From Polyangiaceae bacterium (GTDB taxonomy: Bacteria; Myxococcota_A; Polyangia; Polyangiales; Polyangiaceae), in contig JAHBVY010000004.1 of NCBI GenBank assembly GCA_019637265.1, forward strand, positions 434,001 to 498,000: 64,000 nucleotides of DNA, written 5' to 3'. The notes under the pieces were generated by a model. It was not told the DNA's origin and did not search any database. It saw nothing but the letters and a program-made list of their open reading frames with translations. The stretch's first letter is position 1; each line of letters begins with the position of its first letter. Of this stretch, positions 8,412-17,308 are shown one piece after another. The position numbers and the translations under genes are program-made.

Positions 8412-9250
8412 TGGGCGCAGCGGACACCGAGCCCCCGAGCCGGCGCTCTTACGCGCCGCCGCCGCCCAAGCCGACGGTGGTGCTGCGCCTGCGCACCTTC
8501 GGCTTCATTGGGCACCTGGGTCAGGTGGCGACGATGACGGCGGGCACGCTGCGCGCGCTCTTCAAGCGGCCGTTCGAGCTGCGTGAGTTCATCCACCAGC
8601 TGGACAGCCTGGGCGTCGCTTCCGTGGGGATCGTGGTGGTGACCAGCGTGTTCATCGGCATGGTGATGAGCGTGCAGTTCGCCTTCGGTCTGCAGAAGTT
8701 CGGCGGCATGGAGTACACGGGCCGCGTGGTGGGGCTCAGCTTCTCGCGTGAGCTCGCGCCCACCCTCACCGCGGTGATCGTCGGCGGGCGCATCGGCGCG
8801 GGGATGGCGGCGGAGCTGGGGTCGATGGCGGTGACGGAGCAGCTCGACGCGGTGCGCGCGCTCGGCGCCGACCCACTGAAGAAGCTGGTGCTGCCGCGGC
8901 TGCTCGCCTCCATCATCGTGATGCCGGTGCTCGCGGCGATGGCCTTGGTCCTGGGGTTCGGCGGCGCGATGCTGATCACCGACTTGGAGTTCAACATCCC
9001 CGCTGACTTCTTCCTGAGGAGCGCGCTCGGCACTGTAGGGATGAAGGACTTCTTGAGCGGGATGTTCAAGACGCCGTTCTTCGGCGCCATCATCGCGTTG
9101 GTGGGGTGCCATTTCGGCATGACCACGCGCGGCGGCACCGCGGGCGTGGGGGACAGCACCACGCGCACGGTGGTGGTGATCTCGATCTCGATCCTGATCG
9201 CGGACTTCTTCCTCACCAAGGTGGCGATCTTGATCTGGCCCGCGTTCTGA
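8408..9250 (+). CDS. MlaE-family ABC lipid-transport permease
   Basis: 280 residues with five or six membrane helices. The family signature is plain: SRELAPTLTAVIVGGRIGAGMAAELGSM followed by VTEQLDAVRALGADPLKKLVLPR. MlaE permeases move phospholipid or sterol-like lipids between membranes together with an MlaF ATPase and an MCE protein. No MlaF or MCE gene is adjacent; the next gene is a MerR regulator more than 200 bases away, so the partners must be elsewhere or further off. About 35 N-terminal residues are polar and Pro-rich. Confidence 0.9.
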   Translation: MMGAADTEPPSRRSYAPPPPKPTVVLRLRTFGFIGHLGQVATMTAGTLRALFKRPFELREFIHQLDSLGVASVGIVVVTSVFIGMVMSVQFAFGLQKFGGMEYTGRVVGLSFSRELAPTLTAVIVGGRIGAGMAAELGSMAVTEQLDAVRALGADPLKKLVLPRLLASIIVMPVLAAMALVLGFGGAMLITDLEFNIPADFFLRSALGTVGMKDFLSGMFKTPFFGAIIALVGCHFGMTTRGGTAGVGDSTTRTVVVISISILIADFFLTKVAILIWPAF

Positions 9251-9256
9251 CGCTTC

Positions 9257-9295
9257 GGGAAGGGGGGACGGGTTTGGGGGTTGGACGGCACCGCG
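9257..9295 (+). repeat. Family B element with canonical G-quadruplex motif
   Basis: Four G runs (9257-9259, 9262-9267, 9270-9272, 9276-9280) have loops of 2, 2 and 3 bases, followed by the shared tail TTGGACGGCACCGCG. It lies in the gap between the MlaE-like gene and the MerR gene. Confidence 0.6.
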
Positions 9296-9489
9296 CCGCG
9301 CCCTATGCGCGACGCGGCCGATAGTGCGCGACGCGGCTGGCAGCAGGTGGCGTTGGGTTTGTCAGGGTACCCTGCGACAGGCGGCATGGCTGAGCGGCGG
9401 TGCCTGCGCCTTCAAGCTCACGCGCTGGACGAGGCGGCGCGGGTCGTTTCCGTGCTAGGCTTGGGGGGTCCTTTCAGTCTTTGGAAGCC

Positions 9490-10077
9490 ATGAGCGGGTC
9501 GAACGAGCGGAGCGCGGGTCTGTCAGCGGCCGGCGCGCCGCCCGCCGATGCAGACAGCAGCGCTGACCGTCGTCCAGCAGCGCCTGGGCGGCGCGGTGGT
9601 CTGCTCACCACCGGGGACATGGCGCGGCTCTCGCACAACACGCTGCGCACGGTGCGCTTCTACGAAGAGACGGGCATTTTGCGGCCCGTTCAGCGCACGG
9701 ACGGGGGGCACCGGCTGTTCGCGCGGAGCGAACTCGTCAAGCTCGAGCTGGTGAGCGAGCTGCGCGCGGCGGGCTTCTCGCTCGAGGAGATCCGTGAGCT
9801 GCTCGAGTCGAAGCAGCGCGCGTGCGACGGCGCGGGCGCCTCGCGTGACGTGTTGGGGCGCCTGGGCGGGCAGATCGAGCGCATGAGCCAGCGCATCGAC
9901 ATCCTGACCAAGCTGCGCGACGACCTGGTCGCCGCGCAAGAAATCCTGAGCCGCTGCCAAAGCTGCACGGAAAATCGCCTCTACCCGGATGGCTGCAGCC
10001 ACTGCCGCGTGATGACGGAGGCCTCGGCGCTCCCGAAGACGGTGTGCGTGCTGTGGCGCGTCCCGTGTGAGTCATGA
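9490..10077 (+). CDS. MerR-family transcriptional regulator
   Basis: 195 residues. A flexible N terminus of ~35 residues precedes the winged helix (LLTTGDMARLSHNTLRTVRFYEETGIL then RTDGGHRLFARSELVKLELV) and a long dimerisation helix. The C terminus holds a cysteine cluster, CQSCTENRLYPDGCSHC, that could bind a metal or Fe-S centre. MerR proteins activate promoters with long spacers. The inducer is unknown; the cysteines make a metal or redox signal plausible. The ATG at 9490 is chosen; upstream codons look noncoding. Confidence 0.88.
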   Translation: MSGSNERSAGLSAAGAPPADADSSADRRPAAPGRRGGLLTTGDMARLSHNTLRTVRFYEETGILRPVQRTDGGHRLFARSELVKLELVSELRAAGFSLEEIRELLESKQRACDGAGASRDVLGRLGGQIERMSQRIDILTKLRDDLVAAQEILSRCQSCTENRLYPDGCSHCRVMTEASALPKTVCVLWRVPCES

Positions 10078-10277
10078 TGCGGCGCGTCAGGCGGCTGCGT
10101 GGTGTCCGGTCGAGCGCTCGGCCTGACGCTCGCGGCCCGCTTCGCGCGCCGGATGCACGGAAGGGCTCGACGACGCCGCGAAGCCGGGCAACGCTCGGGA
10201 GTCAGTGACTGGTGAACGCAAGGGGGGCGCGTCCTGGGCCGCGCTCGCTTGCGAGCGTATCGAAGGACACGATCACG

Positions 10278-10736
10278 ATGACCACACGAGCCCTTTGGCG
10301 ACCCGATCGGCGGGCGTTCACGGTCCATGAGGTGGACCAACTCATCCCGGTGCTCACCACCAAGGTGAGCGAGCTCTTGATCGCGCGGAGCGAGATCGAG
10401 CGAGCGATGGCGGAGCTCTCCGAGCACCTGGGGCACGAACCGCGCACGCTCGAGGCGGAGCCCGGCGACAGCGCCATGGCGCTCCGCATCAAGCGCGAGC
10501 TCAAGGGCGCGATGAAGAGCTACGAGCAGGGCTGGAACGAGATCGAGCGGCTCGGCGCGGTGGTGAAGGATCCGCGCATCGGCCTCTTGGACTTCTACGG
10601 CCACCTGAACGGGCGCTGGGTGTGGCTGTGTTGGCGCTACGGTGAGGACTCGCTCGGCTACTACCACGACCTCGACGCCGGCTACTCGAGCCGCAAGCCG
10701 CTGGGGCGCCAAGAGCGCGCGCTGCTCCTCAACTGA
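10278..10736 (+). CDS. DUF2203 family protein
   Basis: 152 residues from the ATG at 10278. The family pattern is visible: FTVHEVDQLIPVLTTKVSELL at the start, a helical middle, then VVKDPRIGLLDFYGHLNGRWVWLCWRYGEDSLGYYHDLDAGYSSRKPL. DUF2203 proteins are small cytosolic proteins of unknown function. The gene ends 3 bases before folE, so the two are probably co-transcribed. Confidence 0.85.
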   Translation: MTTRALWRPDRRAFTVHEVDQLIPVLTTKVSELLIARSEIERAMAELSEHLGHEPRTLEAEPGDSAMALRIKRELKGAMKSYEQGWNEIERLGAVVKDPRIGLLDFYGHLNGRWVWLCWRYGEDSLGYYHDLDAGYSSRKPLGRQERALLLN

Positions 10737-10739
10737 GCC

Positions 10740-11336
10740 ATGAGCGTCGATCTCGAGCGCGCGAGCCGCGCCATCGCCGAGTTTTTGAGCGCGCTGGGCC
10801 ACGACCCGAGCAGGGAGCCCGAGCTCGAGGGCACTCCGGAGCGCGTCGCGCGCGCCTTCGCGGAGGAGCTTTTGGCCGGCGCCGCGGTGGACCTGGGCGC
10901 GCTGGTGCGGGAGTCGCTGAGCGCCGCATTGACAATTTCCGTGCGGCAACCCGTGGTGGTGAAGGGGCTCCGGGTGGTGACGGTGTGCCCGCACCACCTG
11001 ATGCCCGCGCTGGGTGAGGCGAGCGTCGCTTACCTGCCCGGGGAGCACTTGATCGGCATCGGCGCCGTGGCGCGTGTGGTGCGAGCCGCCGCCGCGCGGC
11101 TCACCCTACAAGAGCAGATCGGCCCCGAGGTGTTGGGGGCGCTCGTGGAGCACGCCCAGGTGGAGCTCGCCGCCTGCCGCATCACCCTCCGCCACAGTTG
11201 CCTGTCGGCGCGCGGCGCGCGGGAGCACGCCGCCGAGGTGGAGACCTGGTGCGTGCGCGGGGGCCGCTCCATGCCTCGGGCGAGCATCGGCTCGGATGAC
11301 CGCGCCGTGCAGGCGCTGCTGCAGACCCTGCGCTAG
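10740..11336 (+). CDS. folE: GTP cyclohydrolase I
   Basis: 198 residues. It converts GTP to dihydroneopterin triphosphate, the first step to folate and tetrahydrobiopterin. Zinc ligands are seen as VCPHHLMPA (Cys83, His86; CEHH is the commoner form) and RHSCLSARG (Cys154). The substrate region GEASVAYLPGEHLIGI is normal. The QEQI segment after it matches the QER(L/M)T helix loosely, so this is a somewhat divergent member. It follows the DUF2203 gene by 3 bases. Confidence 0.93.
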   Translation: MSVDLERASRAIAEFLSALGHDPSREPELEGTPERVARAFAEELLAGAAVDLGALVRESLSAALTISVRQPVVVKGLRVVTVCPHHLMPALGEASVAYLPGEHLIGIGAVARVVRAAAARLTLQEQIGPEVLGALVEHAQVELAACRITLRHSCLSARGAREHAAEVETWCVRGGRSMPRASIGSDDRAVQALLQTLR

Positions 11337-11361
11337 CGGCCCCAACCGGCTCAAAAAGCTA

Positions 11362-11445
11362 AGCGGCCCACCACACCCGCTTCCCTCTACCGTTGCTCCC
11401 TTCCGGGCCTGGCGGGGTTCGAGGTGCGCTGTTGGCGGGCCACGG
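11362..11445 (-). ncRNA. ffs: Signal recognition particle RNA, bacterial small type (4.5S)
   Basis: On the minus strand the conserved apical domain reads CCAGGCCCGGAAGGGAGCAA, with its GGAA tetraloop and the asymmetric internal loop that binds Ffh. The ends pair: GGCCCGCCA near 11441 with TGGTGGGCC near 11365, one wobble pair. A short T run (11352-11356 on this strand) lies just downstream. The exact ends are estimates. It is transcribed against folE and away from the 11533 gene. Confidence 0.92.
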
Positions 11446-11532
11446 GTGGGGTACAACGAGGCGCCCTGTCTGTCCAGTCGGCGTGGCGTGGTTTTCGCCC
11501 GGCGCGCCCGGTTTGCGGTACCCTCGTGGATC

Positions 11533-12939
11533 ATGACGCGCAAGCCTCCCGCCGATGCAGGCCCTTCGGCTGGCGGCGGGTCGCTGGACGATCTGTTCGG
11601 CTCAGGCTCCTTCGAGGAGGATCCGTGGGGCGACGCAGGCCCGGGCAGGGCGCCGATGAGCTCCAACCTGGAGCTGGGCGACAGCGACCCGGGAGGCTCC
11701 ACCGCCGATCCGTTCGCGACCTATGGGAGCGGCAACCTCGACTTCGACGCCCTCGATGAGAGCGCCGCCCCGCTCCCGGTGGACGCGCTCCAAGTGGACA
11801 CGCTCACCTCCGATCTCCCGCCGCCCCCCGGGCGAGCGGCGCGTCCCCGCGGTGTCGAGTCGGCGCTCAGGGTGGCGCAGGCGCGCGAGCTGCCGAGCCC
11901 TGATACCCCGCGCGGTGAGGAGCTCCCCATCGACGCGCTCGTCGCGCACGAGGTCTCCGAGTATGGCGAGGCGCCGAGCGGCTGGCTGACGGCGCCGCTC
12001 TACGCGGCTCGCGTCTTCACGCGCCGGCTCGAGCTGCGCCGCGAGCAGCAGCGATTAGCAGCGCAGCTGACGGTAGCCGAGCGCCGGCGTGATGAGGCGC
12101 TGGCGGAGTTCGCCCTGGCGCTACGCCCGGCGATCGAGGCAGAGCGCACCAGCGCCGCGCTGCTCGCGGAGGTGCAGCGGCTGGAGGGCTCGAGCGGCGA
12201 AGCGCGCGAGGCGACGCGCGCCTTGAAGCAGGAGTTCGAGCAGAAGTGCGGCGTGCTCGATCAGGCGGACTTCGATCTCCAGCTCACCCTGGGAGGCCTC
12301 ACGGAGCAGGTCGCTGGCTTCGAGCAAGCGGCTACGATCGCGCGCGAAGCGCACCGCCGCGCGACGGCGAAGCTGCAGCGCGCGCAGATCGAGCTCCGCT
12401 CCCTGCATGAGGTCGCGGCGCGGGAGCAGGCGTCAGGTCAACTGACGGAGGCGACGGCGGAGCGCATCGCGACCTTCGAGCGCGCTCAGGTCCAGCTCGC
12501 GCCCGATGTTCAAACGACGCGCGACGAGCTGGTGGAGCGTGAGCGGCCGCTCCGCGCGTGCCTCTCGGAGGTGGCGGCGGTGGAGAAGCAGCGCGGCGCG
12601 CTGGCGCGGCAGCGCCGTGAGCTGGAGGCTGCTTACAAAGAGCAGCTCGCGCAGCGAGGTCAGAGCACGGACGCCGCGAACGCCGAGCTGCAGCGCGCCC
12701 TCACCACCGTGGGGAGGGAGCTGCTCCGGCGCCCCGGCACGGTGTCGATCGGTGAGCGCGAGGTGGCCCCGGTCGCCGAGCGCGTGTCGCGGGTGGTGCA
12801 GGCAGCGCAGGCGCTCGAGCTGATGGTTCGCGCCGAGCAGAGCTACGACGCGGAGGCGGTCCGCCGCGGGGTGCGCGCGGTGGGCACGGCGATCGCGCTG
12901 GTGGTGCTGCTGCTGATCGCGCGCGTGGCGATCGCGTGA
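11533..12939 (+). CDS. Coiled-coil protein with C-terminal membrane anchor
   Basis: 468 residues. The first ~155 are acidic, Gly/Pro/Ser-rich and probably disordered (LDDLFGSGSFEEDPWGD). About residues 175-400 are Ala/Glu/Arg-rich heptads predicted to form a long coiled coil. The end, TAIALVVLLLIARVAIA, is a single membrane helix, so the protein may be tail-anchored with its bulk in the cytosol. I do not recognise a family. The ATG at 11533 follows the SRP RNA region; the open frame further upstream is unrelated. Confidence 0.7.
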   Translation: MTRKPPADAGPSAGGGSLDDLFGSGSFEEDPWGDAGPGRAPMSSNLELGDSDPGGSTADPFATYGSGNLDFDALDESAAPLPVDALQVDTLTSDLPPPPGRAARPRGVESALRVAQARELPSPDTPRGEELPIDALVAHEVSEYGEAPSGWLTAPLYAARVFTRRLELRREQQRLAAQLTVAERRRDEALAEFALALRPAIEAERTSAALLAEVQRLEGSSGEAREATRALKQEFEQKCGVLDQADFDLQLTLGGLTEQVAGFEQAATIAREAHRRATAKLQRAQIELRSLHEVAAREQASGQLTEATAERIATFERAQVQLAPDVQTTRDELVERERPLRACLSEVAAVEKQRGALARQRRELEAAYKEQLAQRGQSTDAANAELQRALTTVGRELLRRPGTVSIGEREVAPVAERVSRVVQAAQALELMVRAEQSYDAEAVRRGVRAVGTAIALVVLLLIARVAIA

Positions 12940-12940
12940 T

Positions 12941-12971
12941 GGGGTTCGAGGGGTTAGACGGCACCGCGCTG
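12941..12971 (+). repeat. Family B element
   Basis: GGGG-TTCGA-GGGG then TTAGACGGCACCGCGCTG. The tail matches those at 9281, 33034 and 40661 almost exactly. It begins right after a stop codon, between two plus-strand genes. Confidence 0.6.
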
Positions 12972-13045
12972 TGACTGCCTGCGAGCCAGCGCCCTGGGTC
13001 GCACCGATTTGGGTGCGGTGTGGGGCTCTGTGCTAAGGCGCGGAC

Positions 13046-14146
13046 GTGCGCTGGCTGTGGGTTTTTGGCGTTGGGGGCTTGAGCGCTGGGATCGCGGCGT
13101 TGACCTTCGTCGTGCCCCGGGTGACCCCCGCTTCAGCGGCGCATGGCTCCCAGATCATCCCGGCAGCTTCCAGCGGGGAACCGGGGCGCTCGGTGGAGGC
13201 GCCGCGCGACGAAGGTGCACTGCCAAACCCCCCAACCCACACGCCTGTTCAGGCGTCTGGGACGGAGGCCGTACCACAGGCGGTGCCACCCGCGGAGGCG
13301 CTTGCAGCACCACCAGCCGAGCAGCCTGTCAGCTGGCCTGACATGCCTGACTTCAACCAGACCGACCCGGAGCTCAAGGTGCCGGGCGGTGGTTGGTCGC
13401 ACTGTGGTCCGGTCGCCGTCTCCAACAGCCTGGTGTGGCTGAGCCAGCAAGGTTACCCGCGGCTGCTCCCCGAGCTGCCGGAGCAAGCGCCGGGCGCCGA
13501 CGCGGCGGCGCTGCGCCGTCAGCAGATCGATCTGATCCGCACCATCAGCGCCGAGCCCTACATGGGCACCAGTCGCTGGAGCGGCACCGGCCCCGCTGGG
13601 ATCCTCCGCGGCCTGCATCGCTACGTGCGGCGGAGCGGCTACCAGTACCGGCGCCTCGAGTACCAAGGCTGGCGTGGTCACCAGCGCGCGTTCCGCACCG
13701 GGGTGCGCCGGCCGGAGCTGAGCTGGATCCGCGGGGCGCTGGAGGAGGGTGGCGTCGCCTTCATCCATGTCGGCTGGTACACCCCAGTTCCACGCACCGA
13801 GGCGCTGAAGCGCGGTGGGGGTCACTGGCTCACGGTGGTGAGCGTCGGGAAGGATGAGCGCGGCGCGCCCGACCCGAACGCGCTGGTGCTGCACGACCCC
13901 GCGCCCTACGCCGGCGACGAGCCCGCTCGGGTGTTCGTGCAGGCGCGGGAGCTGACGTCAGGTTGGCTGCTCGATCGCGGCACCAAGAGCGAGCCGAACC
14001 CCTCGTTGCCAGCCAAGGGCTACCTGTCGCTCGAAGGCGGCATGCACATCAAAGACGAGGGCAACCTCGCGGTGATGGACGGCGCCATCATCATGGTGCT
14101 GGAGCCGCCGAGCGTGCGCCCCAAGCCGGTCAACGTGCCGCACTAG
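13046..14146 (+). CDS. Secreted protein with C39/papain-like peptidase fold
   Basis: 366 residues with an N-terminal hydrophobic segment (signal peptide or anchor). Residues 30-110 form a Pro/Ala-rich linker. The catalytic domain shows GGWSHCGPVAVSNSLVWL (Cys120), a hallmark of C39-like cysteine peptidases, and RGGGHWLTVVSV (His260) followed by LHDPAP. The fold and residues suggest a peptidase or transglutaminase-like enzyme outside the cytoplasm; activity is inferred. A family B element (13221-13240) encodes LPNPP within the linker. The GTG start is the first in the frame. Confidence 0.75.
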   Translation: MRWLWVFGVGGLSAGIAALTFVVPRVTPASAAHGSQIIPAASSGEPGRSVEAPRDEGALPNPPTHTPVQASGTEAVPQAVPPAEALAAPPAEQPVSWPDMPDFNQTDPELKVPGGGWSHCGPVAVSNSLVWLSQQGYPRLLPELPEQAPGADAAALRRQQIDLIRTISAEPYMGTSRWSGTGPAGILRGLHRYVRRSGYQYRRLEYQGWRGHQRAFRTGVRRPELSWIRGALEEGGVAFIHVGWYTPVPRTEALKRGGGHWLTVVSVGKDERGAPDPNALVLHDPAPYAGDEPARVFVQARELTSGWLLDRGTKSEPNPSLPAKGYLSLEGGMHIKDEGNLAVMDGAIIMVLEPPSVRPKPVNVPH

Positions 14147-14197
14147 TCGCCCAGGCTGACGGTGCTTGCAGTCCATGACACTGACTGGCAGACGCCG

Positions 14198-15175
14198 CTA
14201 GCGCTGCAAGAAGGCGCTCAGCGCCTCCAGCAGCACCTCCGGCGCGTCCACCTGGGGGAAATGGCTCACCCCGGGGATGCGCACGAAGTCAGCCTCCGGT
14301 ACCACGCGCCGGAGCGCGTCGCCGTGCGCCGGCTCCACGATGGGGTCACGATCGGAGTACACGAGGAGCAGCGGCACCGGGAACGGCAGCCCGCGCCGTG
14401 AGCGCGCCTCGAGCTCGCTCAGCAGCTCCTGGAAGCCGCGCGGATCGAGCGCCTCCGCCAAGTAGCCGATGAACGCGCGCGCGCCGCGCTCACTCGTGAG
14501 GGGCTCGCCGTAGGCGCGCGCTTCCTCGAGGGACTTCAGGCTCTCGTCAGCGTAGTGGACGTTACGGTGCGCCCAGCGCTCCGGCGCGCGGCGGATGAAG
14601 GCGGACAGCCCACGCTGGATCCCAGGTACCCGCAGCGCCTGGTGCAGCGCGCGGAGGCGCAGGTTGGGGCGCGCGGGCGAGTGCAGGTTCACCAGGTGCC
14701 CGAACAGGGTGTGGTCGCGCAGCGCCGCCTTCATGCACAGGTAGCCGCCGAGTGAGTTGCCCACCGCGTCGCAGCCGCGGATCCCCACCGCGTCGACGAA
14801 GGCTTGGAGCCACGCCGCCAAGGAGTCCGCGCTGAAGTCGGGGCTCGCGTCGTCGCTCAGCCGAGTGCGTCCGGCGCCGGGCAGATCCGGCGCGAGCACC
14901 TCGAAGCGCTCCGCCAGCTGCGGGATGATGTAGCGGAACGAGTAGGAGCTGGTCATCAGCCCATGGACGAGCAAGAGCGGCGGCCCGCTCCCGGCGCGCT
15001 TCAGGAACACGCGGTGCTCACCGAAGCCGGGCACCGCGAGCGGCACCTCTTCGGAGGGCAAGCTGAAGTAGTCGTGGGGCCGCCGGGGCTCGGCGGGCAG
15101 CTGCTCGAAGCGACCCTGCTGGAAGGGGGTGCGGCTCATGACGGCCATGCTCGGCGCGCCCTGACGCATTTGCAA
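14198..15175 (-). CDS. Alpha/beta-fold hydrolase
   Basis: Up to 325 residues. Oxyanion loop LLLVHGLMTSS, nucleophile elbow VGNSLGGYL, acid in VYSDRDPIVEP and histidine in GVSHFPQVDAPE give a complete catalytic triad. It resembles haloalkane-dehalogenase and epoxide-hydrolase-like esterases; the substrate is not evident. The start is uncertain among ATGs at 15175, 15169, 15148 and 15139; none has a strong ribosome site, and a GAGG lies before 15169. It converges with the 13046 gene. Confidence 0.85.
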   Translation of the reverse strand: MQMRQGAPSMAVMSRTPFQQGRFEQLPAEPRRPHDYFSLPSEEVPLAVPGFGEHRVFLKRAGSGPPLLLVHGLMTSSYSFRYIIPQLAERFEVLAPDLPGAGRTRLSDDASPDFSADSLAAWLQAFVDAVGIRGCDAVGNSLGGYLCMKAALRDHTLFGHLVNLHSPARPNLRLRALHQALRVPGIQRGLSAFIRRAPERWAHRNVHYADESLKSLEEARAYGEPLTSERGARAFIGYLAEALDPRGFQELLSELEARSRRGLPFPVPLLLVYSDRDPIVEPAHGDALRRVVPEADFVRIPGVSHFPQVDAPEVLLEALSAFLQR

Positions 15176-15291
15176 CTAGCCTCGACGCCCCGCTGCACAG
15201 GCAACGGCTCCGGTGGGATGTGCGCCGCCGCGACGTCAGCGTGACGTGGGAGCGTGGTGGCGTGGGTTGCCGCGCGTGATAGCGTCGCGCC

Positions 15292-16194
15292 GTGTCCAAC
15301 CAGCGTTCGCTAGCGGGTGGCGCGCGGCTGCGTCAGCTGTCGAAGCGCCTGCTCGCGCAGATCGGCCACACCAGCCACCGTTACCGGCTGCTCGAGCCGG
15401 GCGACCGCGTGATGGTGGCGGTGAGCGGCGGGAAGGACTCGATGTCCCTGCTGCACCTGCTCCATGAGCTGCGGGCGAAGGCGCCGTTCCCGTTCTCGCT
15501 GATCGCGGTCAACCTGGACCAGGGTCAGCCTGGTTTCCCTGTAGAAACGCTGCCGCGCTACTTCGAGGAGCGCGGCTTCGAGCACCGCATCGTGAAGGAG
15601 GACACCTACTCGATCGTGAAGGAGAAGGTGCCGGAGGGGCGCACCACCTGCTCCCTGTGCTCTCGCCTGCGTCGCGGGGTGCTCTACAACGTGGCGGAGG
15701 AGCTCGGCTGCACCAAGATAGCGTTGGGCCATCACCGGGAGGACACCACCGAGACGCTGCTCTTGAACCTGCTCTACAGCGGGCAAATCAAGGCGATGCC
15801 GCCGCGGCTCCGGTCGGATGATGGGCGCAACGTGGTGATCCGCCCGCTCATCGAGTGCGCGGAGGCGGACATCGCCGAGCTCGCGCGCCTCATGGCCTTC
15901 CCCATCATCCCCTGCAACCTCTGCGGCTCCCAGGCGAACCTGAAGCGGCAGCGGGTGAAGGATCTGATCGCCGAGCTGACGGCAGAGAACCCGAACGTCC
16001 CCGGGAACCTGCTCGCGAGCCTCTCCAACGTGCGCCCCAGCCACCTGATGGACCCGCACCTCAGCGGGGCCGAGCCAGCGTCGCCTGGCGGCTCTGATGC
16101 CTTGGGTTGGGAGGCTCGACCGATGGCGCCTGCCGCCGCTGCGCCCAGCGGCTCTCAGCTCATCGCGATCACCGCCCTGGCGCGTCGCGGCTGA
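15292..16194 (+). CDS. ttcA: tRNA 2-thiocytidine synthetase TtcA
   Basis: 300 residues. TtcA thiolates cytidine 32 of tRNA using a 4Fe-4S cluster. The PP-loop VAVSGGKDSMSLL (Ser45-Ser50), the CSLC pair (Cys120, Cys123) and PCNLCGSQ (Cys208, Cys211) are all in place. The last ~45 residues are Ala/Pro/Ser-rich and beyond the family core. A family A copy (15533-15548) encodes GFPVET. The GTG at 15292 gives the usual short N-terminal extension. Confidence 0.93.
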   Translation: MSNQRSLAGGARLRQLSKRLLAQIGHTSHRYRLLEPGDRVMVAVSGGKDSMSLLHLLHELRAKAPFPFSLIAVNLDQGQPGFPVETLPRYFEERGFEHRIVKEDTYSIVKEKVPEGRTTCSLCSRLRRGVLYNVAEELGCTKIALGHHREDTTETLLLNLLYSGQIKAMPPRLRSDDGRNVVIRPLIECAEADIAELARLMAFPIIPCNLCGSQANLKRQRVKDLIAELTAENPNVPGNLLASLSNVRPSHLMDPHLSGAEPASPGGSDALGWEARPMAPAAAAPSGSQLIAITALARRG

Positions 16195-16294
16195 AGCCAA
16201 CCCCCCGATCCTCTAGCCTGCTAGCTCGTCTGAAGCGGGCGAGGTCGCCGCGGAGCTGAGGCGAACGGATCGCTGTCTGAATTCTCGCGTGGAA

Positions 16295-16900
16295 TCACCC
16301 AGCTTGACGCTCGAGGTTGGCGCCGCGGGTGCTGGCGACCTGCGCGTCCCATTGACACAGGAAGGTCGCGGTGGAGCCGTGGTCGTCGACGAACACGTCC
16401 TCCATCAGGCTCCAGGCGGACTGACTGTGTTGGCGCAGCAGCGCCTCGATGGCGCCCGTCCACGCGTCGCTGGAGATGTCGCTCTGAGTGACGCAGGGCG
16501 TCTTCAGGTGCAGCCTCCCCGACACGTGCTCCAGCCGTTCGAAGTGGAATTCGTAGCCTTGGGTGAGCTCGATCAGCGCGCTGATGGTGTGCTCCATCGC
16601 CTGCTCGGGCGCGGGGTCTTCAGTCGGCGCGAACAGCGTCTCCACCACGCGCGCCCCCAGCTCACGCGCCAAGGGGACGCCGGCTACCGCGGCGACGGCG
16701 TCGATCACGTCCTCCACCGCTTGCGCGTCGACCCACGCTGGAATCTCAGCATGACTTACTATCGCGCGGCTCCCTCGCGGCAGTCGCGGGAGCACCAACT
16801 CCCACACACTCTGCTCCAGGGGCGCGCCGAACGCGTCCTCGTAGTGCCCCTGCAAGCAGGTGCGGAACGCTTCCATGACTCGCCCACGCAGCTTCGACAT
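16295..16900 (-). CDS. Protein of unknown function
   Basis: 201 residues, soluble, no signal peptide. It starts MSKLRGRVMEAFRTCLQGHYEDAFG and ends in a region with two cysteines (KTPCVTQSD, FLCQWDAQV). The size and helical start recall small myxobacterial sensor-like proteins, but I cannot place it in a family. It converges with ttcA. A degenerate family A palindrome (16281-16296) touches its stop codon. Confidence 0.6.
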   Translation of the reverse strand: MSKLRGRVMEAFRTCLQGHYEDAFGAPLEQSVWELVLPRLPRGSRAIVSHAEIPAWVDAQAVEDVIDAVAAVAGVPLARELGARVVETLFAPTEDPAPEQAMEHTISALIELTQGYEFHFERLEHVSGRLHLKTPCVTQSDISSDAWTGAIEALLRQHSQSAWSLMEDVFVDDHGSTATFLCQWDAQVASTRGANLERQAG

Positions 16901-17308
16901 GCCGCGCCCTGAGCACTGCTCGTGCCAATCGAGCAGAGCGTGGCGACGTGGCTCCTCCCCGCACTTACCTCACCCTACCTTTCACCCGTGCAAGGTCACA
17001 CGCCCACCCCCGTCGCCCGCAAGCTGCTCCACTGTCGGCTCGACTCTGCATCGGCTTGGCGCCGCGTCCGCTCGCACTGCATCCCTCGCGGCGACGCGGG
17101 TCGCGCGCGCCCGCGGGAACGCAGGGCGTCACGGAGTGGCTCGTGACGACTCCCCTCACCGGCGTGCCCTGTCGGGTGTCCGCTCGCACTGCATCCCTCG
17201 CGGCGACGCACCGCCGTCGGTTGCGGCGTCGTGACGCCAGCTCGCAAAGCCATGAAGACCGCGTGGCAACGCGGCACCCACCCACCGTCGTGTTACGGTG
17301 CTCCCGCG
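16901..17308. repeat. Gene-free stretch with a 32-base direct repeat
   Basis: No convincing gene lies here. A perfect 32-base direct repeat occurs at 17066-17097 and 17178-17209, 112 bases apart (it begins GTCCGCTCGCACTGCATCCC and ends CGGCGACGC). A GC-rich inverted repeat lies between the copies. The right end should hold the promoter of the cytochrome gene, but I see no clear -35/-10 pair. Confidence 0.65.

Noticed and set aside
11337-11532. Small protein gene between folE and the coiled-coil gene
   Set aside because: The segment is accounted for by the SRP RNA on the minus strand and the leader of the next gene.
17066-17209. CRISPR array
   Set aside because: Only two copies of the 32-mer, a 80-base gap between them, no third repeat and no cas gene.
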